Part shown: positions 52,717 through 61,248 of the stretch, in pieces | How positions within the stretch are numbered: position 1 is the stretch's first letter | How the letters are laid out: the number at the start of each line of letters is the position of its first letter | From: Pseudomonas cerasi | GTDB taxonomy: Bacteria > Pseudomonadota > Gammaproteobacteria > Pseudomonadales > Pseudomonadaceae | DNA length: 64,000 nt | Reading direction: 5' to 3' | Assembly (NCBI RefSeq): GCF_900074915.1 | Contig: NZ_LT222319.1 | Span: 5,077,501 to 5,141,500, forward strand | Made by a program: the position numbers and the translations under genes | The notes under the pieces: model-generated | The model's input: the letters and a program-made list of their open reading frames with translations, nothing else | Told to the model about the DNA's origin: nothing | Databases searched by the model: none

Positions 52717-52897
52717 CAGCCCGGATGAACGTTGCGGCCTGTTCATCCCTTCTGAAGACGTACCGCTCACCCCCCATTCAACCCCGCCGCTTATTCCGAA
52801 GCCCCTTCTGCGCATTCTGCTTCTATAATGCCGCGCATACGCACAGTCGTTTCTTCCGCATGCGACCCCGGACAGGGTTCTCGCCTCAGGTGCTTTA

Positions 52898-53545
52898 ATG
52901 GAATTCAACCCGCTCGACCTTATTCTGCATCTCGACGTTTACCTTGACCTGTTGGTGACCAACTACGGCACATGGGTTTACGCGATTCTGTTTCTGGTGA
53001 TTTTCTGCGAGACCGGGCTGGTGATCATGCCCTTCCTGCCGGGCGACTCGCTGCTGTTCATCGCTGGCGCCGTGGCTGCCGGTGGCGGCATGGACCCGGT
53101 CCTGCTGGCCGGGTTGCTGATGCTCGCAGCGATTCTGGGCGACAGCACCAACTACGTGATTGGCCGCACGGTTGGCGAAAAACTGTTCAGCAATTCGTCA
53201 TCGCGCATCTTCCGCCGCGACTACCTGCTGCGCACCCAGGATTTCTACGCACGCCACGGCGGCAAGACCGTCACGCTGGCGCGCTTCCTGCCGATTATCC
53301 GCACCTTCGCGCCATTCGTGGCCGGTGTGGGCAGGATGTCCTATCCGCGCTTCGTGGGCTTCAGCGTGCTGGGTTCGGTGCTGTGGGTCGGCAGTCTGGT
53401 GACCCTGGGCTTCTTCTTCGGCAACGTGCCATTCATCAAGCACAACCTGACCTTCCTGGTACTGGCAATCATCCTGCTGTCACTGGTGCCGATGGTCATC
53501 GGCGTGGTGCGCAGCCGCACCGCGCGTCCGGTCGACGCGCGCTGA
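52898..53545 (+). CDS. DedA-family membrane protein
   Basis: A 215-residue DedA (VTT/SNARE-associated) membrane protein with about 5-6 helices. ETGLVIMPFLPGDSLLFIAGAVAA and LGDSTNYVIGRTVGEKL, then FYARHGGKTVTLARFLPIIRTFAPFVAGVGRMSYPRF, are the DedA signatures, with conserved acidic and Arg residues. A TATAAT -10-like element lies at 52824-52829, about 70 bp before the ATG. Family members act as lipid flippases or transporters needed for envelope integrity. The mtfA gene begins 3 bp after the stop. Confidence 0.89.
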   Translation: MEFNPLDLILHLDVYLDLLVTNYGTWVYAILFLVIFCETGLVIMPFLPGDSLLFIAGAVAAGGGMDPVLLAGLLMLAAILGDSTNYVIGRTVGEKLFSNSSSRIFRRDYLLRTQDFYARHGGKTVTLARFLPIIRTFAPFVAGVGRMSYPRFVGFSVLGSVLWVGSLVTLGFFFGNVPFIKHNLTFLVLAIILLSLVPMVIGVVRSRTARPVDAR

Positions 53546-53548
53546 ACC

Positions 53549-54358
53549 ATGTGGTCATTCAGCCACTGGCGCAGGCAGCGCACGCTGGCCCGACACCCGG
53601 TTGCTGAAGAACTATGGCAGAAGGTCTGCGCACGTCTGCCGATCCTTGATGGCCTGAGCAGCGGGCAAAACGCGCAACTGCGTGACGCCTGCGTGCTGTT
53701 TCTGCATGACAAACACCTCAGCGCACTGCCGGGCGTTGATCTGGATGACGAACAACGGCTGGTCCTCGCCGCCCAGGCGCAACTGCCGCTGCTGAACCTG
53801 GGCGAACTGAACTGGTATCAGGGTTTTCATGAAATCGTGTTGTACCCCGACGACTTCGTCAGCCCGCAGCGCCATCGCGATGCCAGCGGCGTCGAACACG
53901 AGTGGGATGGCGAGCACAGTGGCGAGGCCTGGCTGCAGGGCCCGGTGATTCTGGCCTGGCCCGGCGTATTGAGCAGCGGCGACTGGGATGGCTACAACCT
54001 GGTGATCCATGAACTGGCGCACAAGCTCGACATGCTCAACGGCGACGCCAATGGCCTACCGCCGCTGCACAGCGATATGCAGGTGACCGAATGGGCTCGC
54101 GTCATGCAAAGCGCGTTCGATGATCTCAACCGGCAACTGGACCACAACCCCGACGCCGAGCCCGCCATCGATCCCTATGCCGCCGAAGACCCCGCCGAAT
54201 TCTTCGCCGTGACCAGCGAATACTTCTTCAGCGCACCCGATCTGCTGCACAGCAGTTACCCGGCAGTCTACGAACAACTGAAAGCGTTCTACCGCCAGGA
54301 CACCCTGGCGCGGCTCGACCTGCTGCGTCGACAGGACCCGGCTTACCGGGATACCTGA
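53549..54358 (+). CDS. mtfA: MtfA-like zinc peptidase (Mlc titration factor family)
   Basis: A 269-residue M90-family peptidase. The zinc motif HELAHKLD near residue 155 (His-Glu-x-x-His) and EDPAEFFAVTSEYFF near 215 with the third ligand Glu are intact. E. coli MtfA binds the glucose repressor Mlc and has aminopeptidase activity. Here it follows dedA by 3 bp on the same strand, so they are probably one operon with a functional link still to be determined. Start codon ATG at 53549. Confidence 0.88.
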   Translation: MWSFSHWRRQRTLARHPVAEELWQKVCARLPILDGLSSGQNAQLRDACVLFLHDKHLSALPGVDLDDEQRLVLAAQAQLPLLNLGELNWYQGFHEIVLYPDDFVSPQRHRDASGVEHEWDGEHSGEAWLQGPVILAWPGVLSSGDWDGYNLVIHELAHKLDMLNGDANGLPPLHSDMQVTEWARVMQSAFDDLNRQLDHNPDAEPAIDPYAAEDPAEFFAVTSEYFFSAPDLLHSSYPAVYEQLKAFYRQDTLARLDLLRRQDPAYRDT

Positions 54359-54377
54359 CGGCCGCCAAGGCCATGCG

Positions 54378-54406
54378 TGGCAACCAAAACAGAATATGCC
54401 TATAAT
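54378..54406 (+). promoter_or_regulatory. sigma-70-type promoter of ppa
   Basis: TGGCAA at 54378-54383 and TATAAT at 54401-54406 are 17 bp apart, and the ppa start is 63 bp further on. The -10 hexamer is perfect; the -35 matches at three of six bases (TTGACA). A housekeeping promoter fits a strongly expressed gene. Confidence 0.65.
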
Positions 54407-54468
54407 CCGGACCACTTTATTGCGGTTCGCGCCACAATCTGTCTGGTCAACTAGGGGGGCAATGCCCA

Positions 54469-54996
54469 ATGAGCTACAGCAAGATTCCGGCGGGTAAAGA
54501 CCTGCCGAACGACATCTACGTCGCGATCGAAATCCCGGCCAACCACGCGCCGATCAAATACGAAATCGACAAAGATTCCGATTGCCTGTTCGTTGACCGT
54601 TTCATGGCCACCCCAATGTTCTACCCGGCCAACTACGGTTTCATCCCCAACACCCTGGCTGACGACGGCGACCCGCTGGACGTGCTGGTGGTAACCCCAT
54701 ACCCGGTTACTCCAGGCTCGGTTATCCGCGCACGCCCGGTCGGCATCCTGCACATGACTGACGACGGCGGCGGCGATGCCAAAGTTATCGCGGTGCCACA
54801 CGACAAGCTGTCCCAGCTGTACGTCGACGTGAAAGAGTACACCGATCTGCCGCCGCTGCTGCTGGAGCAAATCAAGCACTTCTTCGAGAACTACAAGGAT
54901 CTCGAAAAAGGCAAATGGGTGAAGATCGAAGGTTGGGGCAACGCTGACGCTGCCCGTGCCGAGATCACCAAATCGGTTGCAGCGTTCAAAGGCTGA
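54469..54996 (+). CDS. ppa: inorganic pyrophosphatase
   Basis: A 175-residue family I soluble pyrophosphatase, hydrolysing PPi to phosphate and so driving biosynthesis. Active-site motif DDGDPLDVLV, preceded by YGFIPNTLADDGD, is complete with the metal-binding Asp residues; FFENYKDLEKGKWVKIEGW near the C terminus is conserved. It starts at ATG 54469, with GGGGGGC upstream. The position after dedA-mtfA matches PA4029-PA4031 of P. aeruginosa. Confidence 0.96.
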   Translation: MSYSKIPAGKDLPNDIYVAIEIPANHAPIKYEIDKDSDCLFVDRFMATPMFYPANYGFIPNTLADDGDPLDVLVVTPYPVTPGSVIRARPVGILHMTDDGGGDAKVIAVPHDKLSQLYVDVKEYTDLPPLLLEQIKHFFENYKDLEKGKWVKIEGWGNADAARAEITKSVAAFKG

Positions 54997-55009
54997 TCAT
55001 CGATTGGCG

Positions 55010-55040
55010 TTTCAGGGCACGCTACACCCGTGCCCTGAAA
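55010..55040. terminator. perfect hairpin after ppa
   Basis: TTTCAGGGCACG and CGTGCCCTGAAA form a 12-bp perfect stem around CTACACC, 14 bp after the ppa stop. Flanking T and A runs make it terminator-like in both directions, consistent with an operon end. Confidence 0.7.
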
Positions 55041-55205
55041 CACGCTCCCCCCCTCCTCGCTGCACCTCCCCGCACACCTCTCTTGCTGAAACGAAATCGC
55101 CCGTTTTTTGCAGCACGCACGTTTAAAAATGCGCCCGCCTTTTAGACATTCAATGAACAGTTCGTTAATGCCCGTATAGCGGGGGTAAACGCGCAATACC
55201 TCGTT

Positions 55206-55222
55206 TAGCGCCAAAAGCGCTA
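55206..55222. promoter_or_regulatory. TAGCGC-N5-GCGCTA dyad before the S24 regulator, candidate operator
   Basis: A perfect 6-bp inverted repeat TAGCGC-CAAAA-GCGCTA lies about 130 bp upstream of the S24-family repressor gene, in the 354-bp gene-free region after ppa (54997-55350). Such regulators usually bind short palindromes at their own promoter. No second copy was seen nearby. Confidence 0.4.
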
Positions 55223-55350
55223 TTACGGAATCCACCTACACGACATTCATTCCATCCGTAGTCCGGATAGCCACGCCCACCCTGGGATAACGTCGACGTC
55301 AACACCTCGTTCATTTAAACGCCCAGACGACGCCCGTAGACTTCGCCACT

Positions 55351-56082
55351 ATGAATACATCAGGTGATCGACTCCGCATCCTCCTTCGGGAGTGCCATCT
55401 CACAGCGACTGATTTTGCCGCCAACCGCAAAATCACGCCGCAACACGTCAATAACTGGTTCAAGCGTGGCGTGCCCATGGCGCGGATTGACGAGGTGGCT
55501 GAACTGTTGACCGTTAACGCCCGCTGGCTGCGCACCGGCGAAGGCCCCAAACACCCTAACGAATGCGCCAATGAAAACACCGGCGGCGATACCCGCGTCA
55601 TCATTCATCAGGCCAGAAACGTGTCGCGCGGCGACGTGGAAATCCAGATTTTCATGGAAGCGGAATCCACCCAAGGCCTCGGCAAGACCGTCCTCGCCGA
55701 AGCCCCCGGACAGAAAATCCGCCTGCCCCTGCAAGTCCTGCAGAACATGGGCATCGACCCGAAAAACTGCATGTGCGTCGCCATGGTCGGCAACAGCATG
55801 GCCGACAAGATCCAGGACGGCTCGATCCTCGGCGTCGACCGCGAACTGACCCAGGTCATCGACGGCGAAATCTACGCCCTCGAACACGGCGGCATCCTGC
55901 GCGTCCGCTACCTCTACCGCCTGCCCAACGGCGGCCTGCGCCTGCGCAGCCACAACGACGCCGAATACCCGGACGAACTGTTCAGCGCCGAAGACATCGA
56001 CAGGGAAAAAATAAGGATTCTGGGCTGGATATTCTGGTGGTCGACCCTGAACAGCCGACGCAATGCCATGCTGCTGTTATGA
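55351..56082 (+). CDS. S24-family LexA-like HTH repressor with Arg in place of the catalytic Lys
   Basis: A 243-residue repressor resembling Pseudomonas PrtR and phage CI proteins. The N-terminal HTH (residues about 1-60) includes LRECHLTATDFAANRKITPQHVNNWFKRGVP. The C-terminal S24 peptidase-fold domain has MVGNSMAD with Ser149. In LexA, Ser119 and Lys156 are 37 residues apart; here the residue 37 positions after Ser149 is Arg186 (LRVRYLYRLPNGG), with no other Lys in that strand. I also see no clear Ala-Gly cleavage site in the linker. No phage gene is adjacent. Binding and regulation could persist without self-cleavage; whether Arg supports any catalysis is unknown. Confidence 0.84.
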   Translation: MNTSGDRLRILLRECHLTATDFAANRKITPQHVNNWFKRGVPMARIDEVAELLTVNARWLRTGEGPKHPNECANENTGGDTRVIIHQARNVSRGDVEIQIFMEAESTQGLGKTVLAEAPGQKIRLPLQVLQNMGIDPKNCMCVAMVGNSMADKIQDGSILGVDRELTQVIDGEIYALEHGGILRVRYLYRLPNGGLRLRSHNDAEYPDELFSAEDIDREKIRILGWIFWWSTLNSRRNAMLLL

Positions 56083-56294
56083 GGTGTTTACGGCTGAAAG
56101 GCATTCGGGCTGGGCATGGGAGGCGAAGTTCAGTATCCTGTTCGCCATCCAGAGCACCTGACGCAGTCATGCGATGCGGTGTTTGAACGGGGCATGTGAT
56201 CCGTTTGCCCTGTTGCCTATTCGCGCTTCTTCAAGAGGCGCACCTGTTGAAGGCGATTGCGGTCTATCAAAAATAGATCAGAGCCGCCTACGAG

Positions 56295-56318
56295 AAGCCG
56301 GCCACAAGCCGGCTTTTT
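56295..56318 (+). terminator. rho-independent terminator in the 56.1-56.5 kb gap
   Basis: AAGCCGGC-CACAA-GCCGGCTT followed by TTTAA is an 8-bp stem with a 5-nt loop and a short T tract. It is about 210 bp after the S24 gene stop, further than usual for that gene, so the 56083-56295 stretch might also encode a small RNA ending here, or simply be an untranslated tail. The rest of 56083-56491 holds nothing I recognise. Confidence 0.7.
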
Positions 56319-56491
56319 AATGTCTGCTGCTTTCTTCCTGCGGCTGGGCAGTGGATATCATCTGCTTGAGAAGCTTCCCGCCAAATCAGCCGCTGGCAGC
56401 ACCTTGCTGGTTGTCCCGGTCGAAACCCACTTTAGGATAATCCCAAGTCAGGTTTATTCAGGTAGCCGGACTATTCAGACGGCGTGCCCAA

Positions 56492-56734
56492 GTGAAAACC
56501 ATCCATAACGCTCGCTACCAGGCGTTGCTTGATCTTTTGCTGGAAGCGCGCAACGCAGCCGGTATGACGCAAAAAGAATTAGCGGTCCGGCTAGGGCGAC
56601 CGCATTCGTTTGTCTCAAAGACAGAGAATGCCGAGCGCAGGCTCGATGTCATTGAGTTCATGGATTTCTGTCGGGGGATCGGGACTGATCCGTACACGTT
56701 GCTCAGCAAGCCGGACTCGATGGCTCGCCCATGA
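56492..56734 (+). CDS. small XRE-family helix-turn-helix protein
   Basis: 80 residues, almost entirely an XRE-type HTH: LLEARNAAGMTQKELAVRLGRPHSFVSKTENAERRLDVIEF, the Cro/C1 pattern. The last codons overlap a 16-codon frame (ATGATCGACAAT..., to a TGA at about 56779), which is likely the truncated head of a former partner gene. It is a lone regulator between the S24 repressor and the autotransporter operon; as a possible antitoxin-like remnant it lacks a visible partner. The start at ATG 56492 lacks a strong ribosome-binding site. Confidence 0.72.
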   Translation: MKTIHNARYQALLDLLLEARNAAGMTQKELAVRLGRPHSFVSKTENAERRLDVIEFMDFCRGIGTDPYTLLSKPDSMARP

Positions 56735-56826
56735 TCGACAATCGCGAAGCTTTGCTGGATGAGCGCTTGCGAGAGGAATGACTCATAGCGATTCAATGCA
56801 GTCCGTTCTGGTCAGATACAGGACGA

Positions 56827-57678
56827 TCACGGACAGCCTACTACGTCCCGCCCTCTCCACAGCTTCCAGACCTGTTCCCAACCGTCTTCGTGACTCGGCC
56901 CCGAGACGACAATCAGTTGGCTGCACGCACCGTTGCCCAGTTGCCTGCTGTAACCCTTTGCCAGTTCAGTCGGGATCATTTCGTCACGAGTGCCCGACAA
57001 GTGACGCTGAGGTATCAATGCCAGGCGCTGAATGTAATCGAGTGGGTCCAACGATCCATTGAGAGGCGAAAGTCCTTTTAGTGCTGTCCACTGATTCGGG
57101 GCCAGATTGCCAGCGATGGTCTGGATCCGGGTGATGTCGTTTCGTTGTCCAGCCAGTAGCAACGCGAGGGTTGCGCCGCCTGAATAACCAATCAGCTCGA
57201 ACTCGTTATTACCGTAACGTTGTTTCATCTGGTCCAGCGCACTGCTGAGGCTGGTGACCACTGCCTGGGAGAAACGGCGATTGGTCCAGAGGGCAGCGTT
57301 GCAGGCCGGGGCCGTGATGAATTGGCAAGGTCGTGCCAGATAGGCGCTGGGCGTCGGGTCGTTGACTGCCAGCTGCGGCACGAGGAGCTTACGTGGGCTC
57401 GGGTCGAGACTGGGTTGAGTGGCGGTGGCCCAGGCATGACCGTCGCCTTCCAGATAGACCCGCAGACGGTTCGCTCTGAAGGTCTCTGGCGGTAACAGCG
57501 CCGCCAGAGGAAAGGGCTGTGCCGACAGAATCTGCATCTGTCGGCCATGCTGGTCGGCCAATTGCTGTAGATCAGCGCGCGGCGACTGACAACCGGCGAT
57601 GGCTCCGCTCAACAGCAGCGCCATCACGACTGCAAGGGTACCGCCCAAGCGTTTTCGACCAAGGCGGTAACTCCACAT
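56827..57678 (-). CDS. lipoprotein alpha/beta hydrolase, overlapping the autotransporter gene
   Basis: A 283-residue lipoprotein: signal sequence and lipobox IAG-C30. The nucleophile elbow is ELIGYSGGATLALL (Gly-Tyr-Ser-Gly-Gly) near residue 168, with the catalytic His probably in VVSGPSHEDGWEQ near 268. The ATG at 57678 overlaps the autotransporter stop (TGATG), so it is translationally coupled downstream of it. Outer-membrane or periplasmic esterase; a link to autotransporter biogenesis or to the same extracellular process is inference from the coupling. Confidence 0.82.
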   Translation of the reverse strand: MWSYRLGRKRLGGTLAVVMALLLSGAIAGCQSPRADLQQLADQHGRQMQILSAQPFPLAALLPPETFRANRLRVYLEGDGHAWATATQPSLDPSPRKLLVPQLAVNDPTPSAYLARPCQFITAPACNAALWTNRRFSQAVVTSLSSALDQMKQRYGNNEFELIGYSGGATLALLLAGQRNDITRIQTIAGNLAPNQWTALKGLSPLNGSLDPLDYIQRLALIPQRHLSGTRDEMIPTELAKGYSRQLGNGACSQLIVVSGPSHEDGWEQVWKLWRGRDVVGCP

Positions 57679-59969
57679 CAAAAGTCGTAACGCACTTTTG
57701 CAGAGAACACATCGGCATCGAAGCCCGATTTACCGATGTAGTCGTAGTTGACGCCCAGTGTGACGGCCCCCAGTTTGTAATCGGCACCCACACCCGCTTC
57801 GTAACTGTCACGCACGGCCTTGGCGCCGCTGGTAACAAACGGTGTACTGCCGAGCAGAAAGGTGGACGTGCTCTGCGCTTCGGCGGCGGCGAAGTCGTGG
57901 TAGGCCATCAGTTTGGCCTGTGGCTCCAGCGTTCCGGCACCCAGGAGGAAGCTGCCAGCCACGCGCATGCCTGCGCCCAGCTCAATGGTTTCGTAACGCT
58001 GATCTTCAACCTTTAACGCAGCCGACGAGCCTTTCTCACGATAGCCGTCGATGTTCACTTGGCTGTAACGCGCCGCCAGGCGTGGTTCGACCAATACTTG
58101 CGAGTTGACGTGATAGGTGTAACCACCCACCAGATTCAGGCCCAGCAGGTCACTGTCGTAATCTGCCTTGGCACGCGTACCTGCAATGCTGCGTTTGCCC
58201 TGGTTGTCATTGAGGCCGTAAGTCAGGCTTGTATCGACAAAGTAATTGCCTTGTTCGAAGCCGCCGTACAGTGTGAATGCATGGCTGTCGACTTCGGTTT
58301 TGTTACCACTTTTGCCATTCACGTCGGTATTGATGAAGCTGTAGGCCAGCCCCAGCGTCAGGTTGTCGTTGAGTTTGCCGTCGGCGCCCACCGCAATTCC
58401 GCTGCTGTACGCGTTATAGCCCGCAATCCCGTCACGCTGGCCTTGAGTGGCGTCGCTGTAAAGCGACTGGACCCAGACACCTGCATTTTTGAAGCTCTCA
58501 CCAGAAGAAGCACCGCGTATCGAGCTGGTGCGGCTGCCAGTCACGTTGCTGATCAGGCCCTGGCTGGTAGTAGCGGCGCTTCTGGCCCCGCCGTTGACCT
58601 CCGGCGATAGCTGAGAGGCCAGCTTGGCGAGCTGCCCACCGTCAGCGTTCAACAAAAGCTGTTTGAACGCATCACTGTCGTTCAGCTTGCTGATGATGCT
58701 GTCGCCGGTCAGGTTGACCAGTGTGGCCTGTTCATTGACTGAGCCACCGTTGTTGGCAACTACCTGAGCGACCTCTTCCTTGCCCTTGGCGGTGACCACA
58801 GCCACAACGTCTTTGCCGTCAACGGTATAGCTGTCGATTTTAAGTAGCGCCGAGGTACTGACTACATCCAGTTTGCCAGCAGGGTCGACCGCGCTTCCAT
58901 CCTTGGTCAGCAGTTCGATCTTGCCTGATTCGATAAGCGTGTAAGCAGTGCCGTTGGCATTGAAGTCATCACCCTTGGCCGCGAGCTTTACTTGCGCTCC
59001 TGGTTCGAACTGAGTAGTGCCGGTAACTTTGAGCACCGCGGTTTTAGCATCAGTGGCCTTACTCAGATTCAGACCGAGCGCCGAATTGCCGTCGACATAG
59101 AGATCGCCGCCAATGCTGCTGTGTGCGGACTCGAAAGTCATGGTAGTAGGACTATCGGAGGTGCCACCAACGTAAACCGATCCGCCGCTCTTCAGGCGAA
59201 TGTTGTAGCCATCTTTACGGCTGTCAGTACCCGTGAAGGAAGTATCCCCTTCCAGCTCGATATTGCTCACGTCGATCAGGTTACCGACAACGATGCTGCC
59301 CTTTCTCAGGATCAGCTCGATCGGACGATTGCTTCCAGAAGCGTCGATGGCCCTGTCAGCAGAAATGATCGAACCTTCGTTATAGATATTGAAGTCGCCC
59401 CGTTCGATGTACCAAGGCTGAGCGCCGATCATAGAGAACTTAGTGGTGCCCATCACAATAGCAGCGCTCTCGCCGCGGATCGTCCCGGTGTTGGTTATGT
59501 CCGCACTATTGCCTATCATGGTGGCCCCGTCGATTCGAAGACCTTGAGATCCCGCGCCGCTAGCGGAGAGGCCGCCATGGTTTTCGAAATATCTCAGACT
59601 CGTGGCGACATCCAGGGCCGTCGCGCCTTGACCAGTAACGTCAACCAGACCTCGGTTGATAACGTTGCCGCTAATCTTGCCGCCCTCAAGGCTGATGCCT
59701 TTGACTACTTCACCATTGGCAAAGGTGCCGGAACCGCTGATATTCGCGTTGAGGATCAGGTTCTTTTCAATGGTCGAACCACTTAGCTGAATCGCATCTT
59801 TAACCGCACTCCCCGTATAGGCACCGTTGATCTCAAGGTTGCCGGTATGGGTCTGACCCTCGCTTTTATAACCAGCGTTGGTCAGTTCGACTGTTTCAGC
59901 AAAAGCAGGAACAGCAGTTGCAGCTACAGCCATGGCGAGAAGGGTCCTGCGAAACATCACAGAGTTCAC
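57678..59969 (-). CDS. classical autotransporter (type Va secretion) with variable-expression leader
   Basis: A 763-residue autotransporter. Signal peptide (LLAMAVAATAVPAFA, cleavage near residue 25), then a passenger of about 465 residues rich in beta-helix-like repeats (ISGNVINRGLVDVTG, GLRIDGATMIGNSADITNTG). The translocator beta-barrel (about residues 495-763) begins GVWVQSLYSDATQGQRDGIAGYNAYSSGIAVG and ends in aromatic F (KVRYDF), as required for BAM assembly. No protease or lipase motif is evident in the passenger, so the function is unknown; adhesion is possible. The start is GTG at 59969 with AAGGA 7 nt upstream; the ATG in between is out of frame. It overlaps a lipoprotein hydrolase gene. 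Confidence 0.88.
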   Translation of the reverse strand: MNSVMFRRTLLAMAVAATAVPAFAETVELTNAGYKSEGQTHTGNLEINGAYTGSAVKDAIQLSGSTIEKNLILNANISGSGTFANGEVVKGISLEGGKISGNVINRGLVDVTGQGATALDVATSLRYFENHGGLSASGAGSQGLRIDGATMIGNSADITNTGTIRGESAAIVMGTTKFSMIGAQPWYIERGDFNIYNEGSIISADRAIDASGSNRPIELILRKGSIVVGNLIDVSNIELEGDTSFTGTDSRKDGYNIRLKSGGSVYVGGTSDSPTTMTFESAHSSIGGDLYVDGNSALGLNLSKATDAKTAVLKVTGTTQFEPGAQVKLAAKGDDFNANGTAYTLIESGKIELLTKDGSAVDPAGKLDVVSTSALLKIDSYTVDGKDVVAVVTAKGKEEVAQVVANNGGSVNEQATLVNLTGDSIISKLNDSDAFKQLLLNADGGQLAKLASQLSPEVNGGARSAATTSQGLISNVTGSRTSSIRGASSGESFKNAGVWVQSLYSDATQGQRDGIAGYNAYSSGIAVGADGKLNDNLTLGLAYSFINTDVNGKSGNKTEVDSHAFTLYGGFEQGNYFVDTSLTYGLNDNQGKRSIAGTRAKADYDSDLLGLNLVGGYTYHVNSQVLVEPRLAARYSQVNIDGYREKGSSAALKVEDQRYETIELGAGMRVAGSFLLGAGTLEPQAKLMAYHDFAAAEAQSTSTFLLGSTPFVTSGAKAVRDSYEAGVGADYKLGAVTLGVNYDYIGKSGFDADVFSAKVRYDF

Positions 59970-59985
59970 GATTCATTCCTTATGT

Positions 59986-59996
59986 GGGGGGGGGGG
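59986..59996 (-). repeat. 11-bp G/C homopolymer in the leader of the autotransporter
   Basis: Eleven consecutive G on the plus strand (C on the transcribed minus strand) begin 17 bp upstream of the autotransporter start codon, 4 bp before its ribosome-binding site. No other such long homopolymer was noticed. A tract this size is prone to slipped-strand changes, so it may alter transcript leader length or translation efficiency. Confidence 0.85.
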
Positions 59997-60137
59997 CGCT
60001 TCCATGCGTAGCGAACATGCCGCAGCAAAAAGTGGCGATTGGCCACACAGAAGAGCGCGGCGAGAATAAAGTAACCGACTTGAAATAACATCAAATATTA
60101 TCGATACAGTTACACTTCGTTAAGATCGTTTAAGCAC

Positions 60138-60160
60138 TCGGGTCAGATTGCTAGACCCGA
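60138..60160 (-). terminator. hairpin across the wavE-family stop codon
   Basis: TCGGGTC and GACCCGA form a 7-bp stem around the TAG stop codon of the WavE-family gene on the minus strand. It is followed in that direction by AT-rich sequence and probably ends the polysaccharide operon. Confidence 0.5.
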
Positions 60161-61194
60161 TACGACTCCGCATGCGCCACGTTCCTCAGCGTGCGCCAGT
60201 AAGAGCGAACGCGCTTCGCAAGAGTCGGCGAGGTGCTGAACAGTACGATGGTCGCAAAGGACACCCACCAGCCGGGGCGCAGGCAGGTCAGCAGGTATTG
60301 ATTGAGCCAGATGCGCGCTATTCTCAGCCTGTAGCCCTTCGGATCGAGCCTTTGCAATTGCTCTATCGCAGAGGCTTTGTAGAGTGTCGTCAGTACTCGG
60401 GGGCTGGTCAGAAAACGTTCCGGGAAGTCGACGCCAGCCTCGCAGTGGTTGAGGACTCTGAAGTTGCGTCTCAAGACGTTGTCCCATAACTTCAGGTTGC
60501 TCAGCCCTACCTCGCAGGGTCGTGCGAGCCGGGCGTCGATGCCCTTCCTGCGCATGACACCCAGCATCAGTGCCTGCTCGCTCACCAGGCGCACGGACGT
60601 GTAGCCAATGAAGTTGTCAAACGGGTTGCGAGACGGCCTGTCGTTGAAAAGCGCGTCCCTTGCGAACAGTGGTTGCTCCCACATGGCGAGCATTGCTTCG
60701 CGCGTGCCGAATTGAACGAGATCCGATATGTGGAACAACATCGGCAACCGTTCAGGGTCGCGAATATAAAGCGTCGTGGTGGTGATGGGCGTGTCGAACA
60801 GCTGTGTCTCGCCCGGCTCGGTATCATCGGACTGACCTATGACAGCCAGTGCAGCGCTGGTCAGGTTGTGATCGGCGCGCATTTTCATGACATAGGGTCT
60901 TGAAGCGCTTTGAATACCGCATAGCGTCGACCGCAGCATGCGATTGATGTTGATCTGATTACCGGCGTCATCAACGAAGGCACCCGGATCATCCGACATG
61001 ACGATCTGGTCCGACTTCACATCGGACGTATCTTCATGACGCCAGGTCGAAACGATGATTTCGGCATCTGGCAGGTGCGTCCGGATCGATGCGATGCAGG
61101 CGAAGATATTTCGTTTGGAACTGAGGTTGCGATACAGGGGCCCCTGAATAACCACGCTGATTTTTCTGGAGTCGACGGCCACAAGATGAGGCAT
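60151..61194 (-). CDS. WavE-family polysaccharide biosynthesis protein
   Basis: A 347-residue protein of the WavE family (named from Vibrio cholerae LPS core biosynthesis). ISVVIQGPLYRN at the N terminus, IVSTWRHEDTSDVKSDQIVMSDDPGAFVDDAGNQININRML and KMRADHNLTS are the family's nucleotide-sugar region; the C terminus is basic with a hydrophobic segment (WWVSFATIVLFS). It is probably a glycosyltransferase of the cytoplasmic inner leaflet. It is the last of a four- to five-gene run on this strand with small gaps. Confidence 0.82.
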   Translation of the reverse strand: MPHLVAVDSRKISVVIQGPLYRNLSSKRNIFACIASIRTHLPDAEIIVSTWRHEDTSDVKSDQIVMSDDPGAFVDDAGNQININRMLRSTLCGIQSASRPYVMKMRADHNLTSAALAVIGQSDDTEPGETQLFDTPITTTTLYIRDPERLPMLFHISDLVQFGTREAMLAMWEQPLFARDALFNDRPSRNPFDNFIGYTSVRLVSEQALMLGVMRRKGIDARLARPCEVGLSNLKLWDNVLRRNFRVLNHCEAGVDFPERFLTSPRVLTTLYKASAIEQLQRLDPKGYRLRIARIWLNQYLLTCLRPGWWVSFATIVLFSTSPTLAKRVRSYWRTLRNVAHAESYRV

Positions 61195-61248
61195 GTGTTT
61201 AACCTTGTAATGAGAAGCGCCTGCTACCGACGGCTAGCGGCAGATCGG

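Noticed and set aside
55351..56734. A prophage containing the S24 repressor and XRE gene
   Set aside because: No integrase, structural, replication or lysis genes and no att repeats are present nearby.
59953..59985. ATG just before the autotransporter GTG as the start
   Set aside because: That ATG is out of frame with the signal peptide; the GTG has the better spacing to AAGGA.
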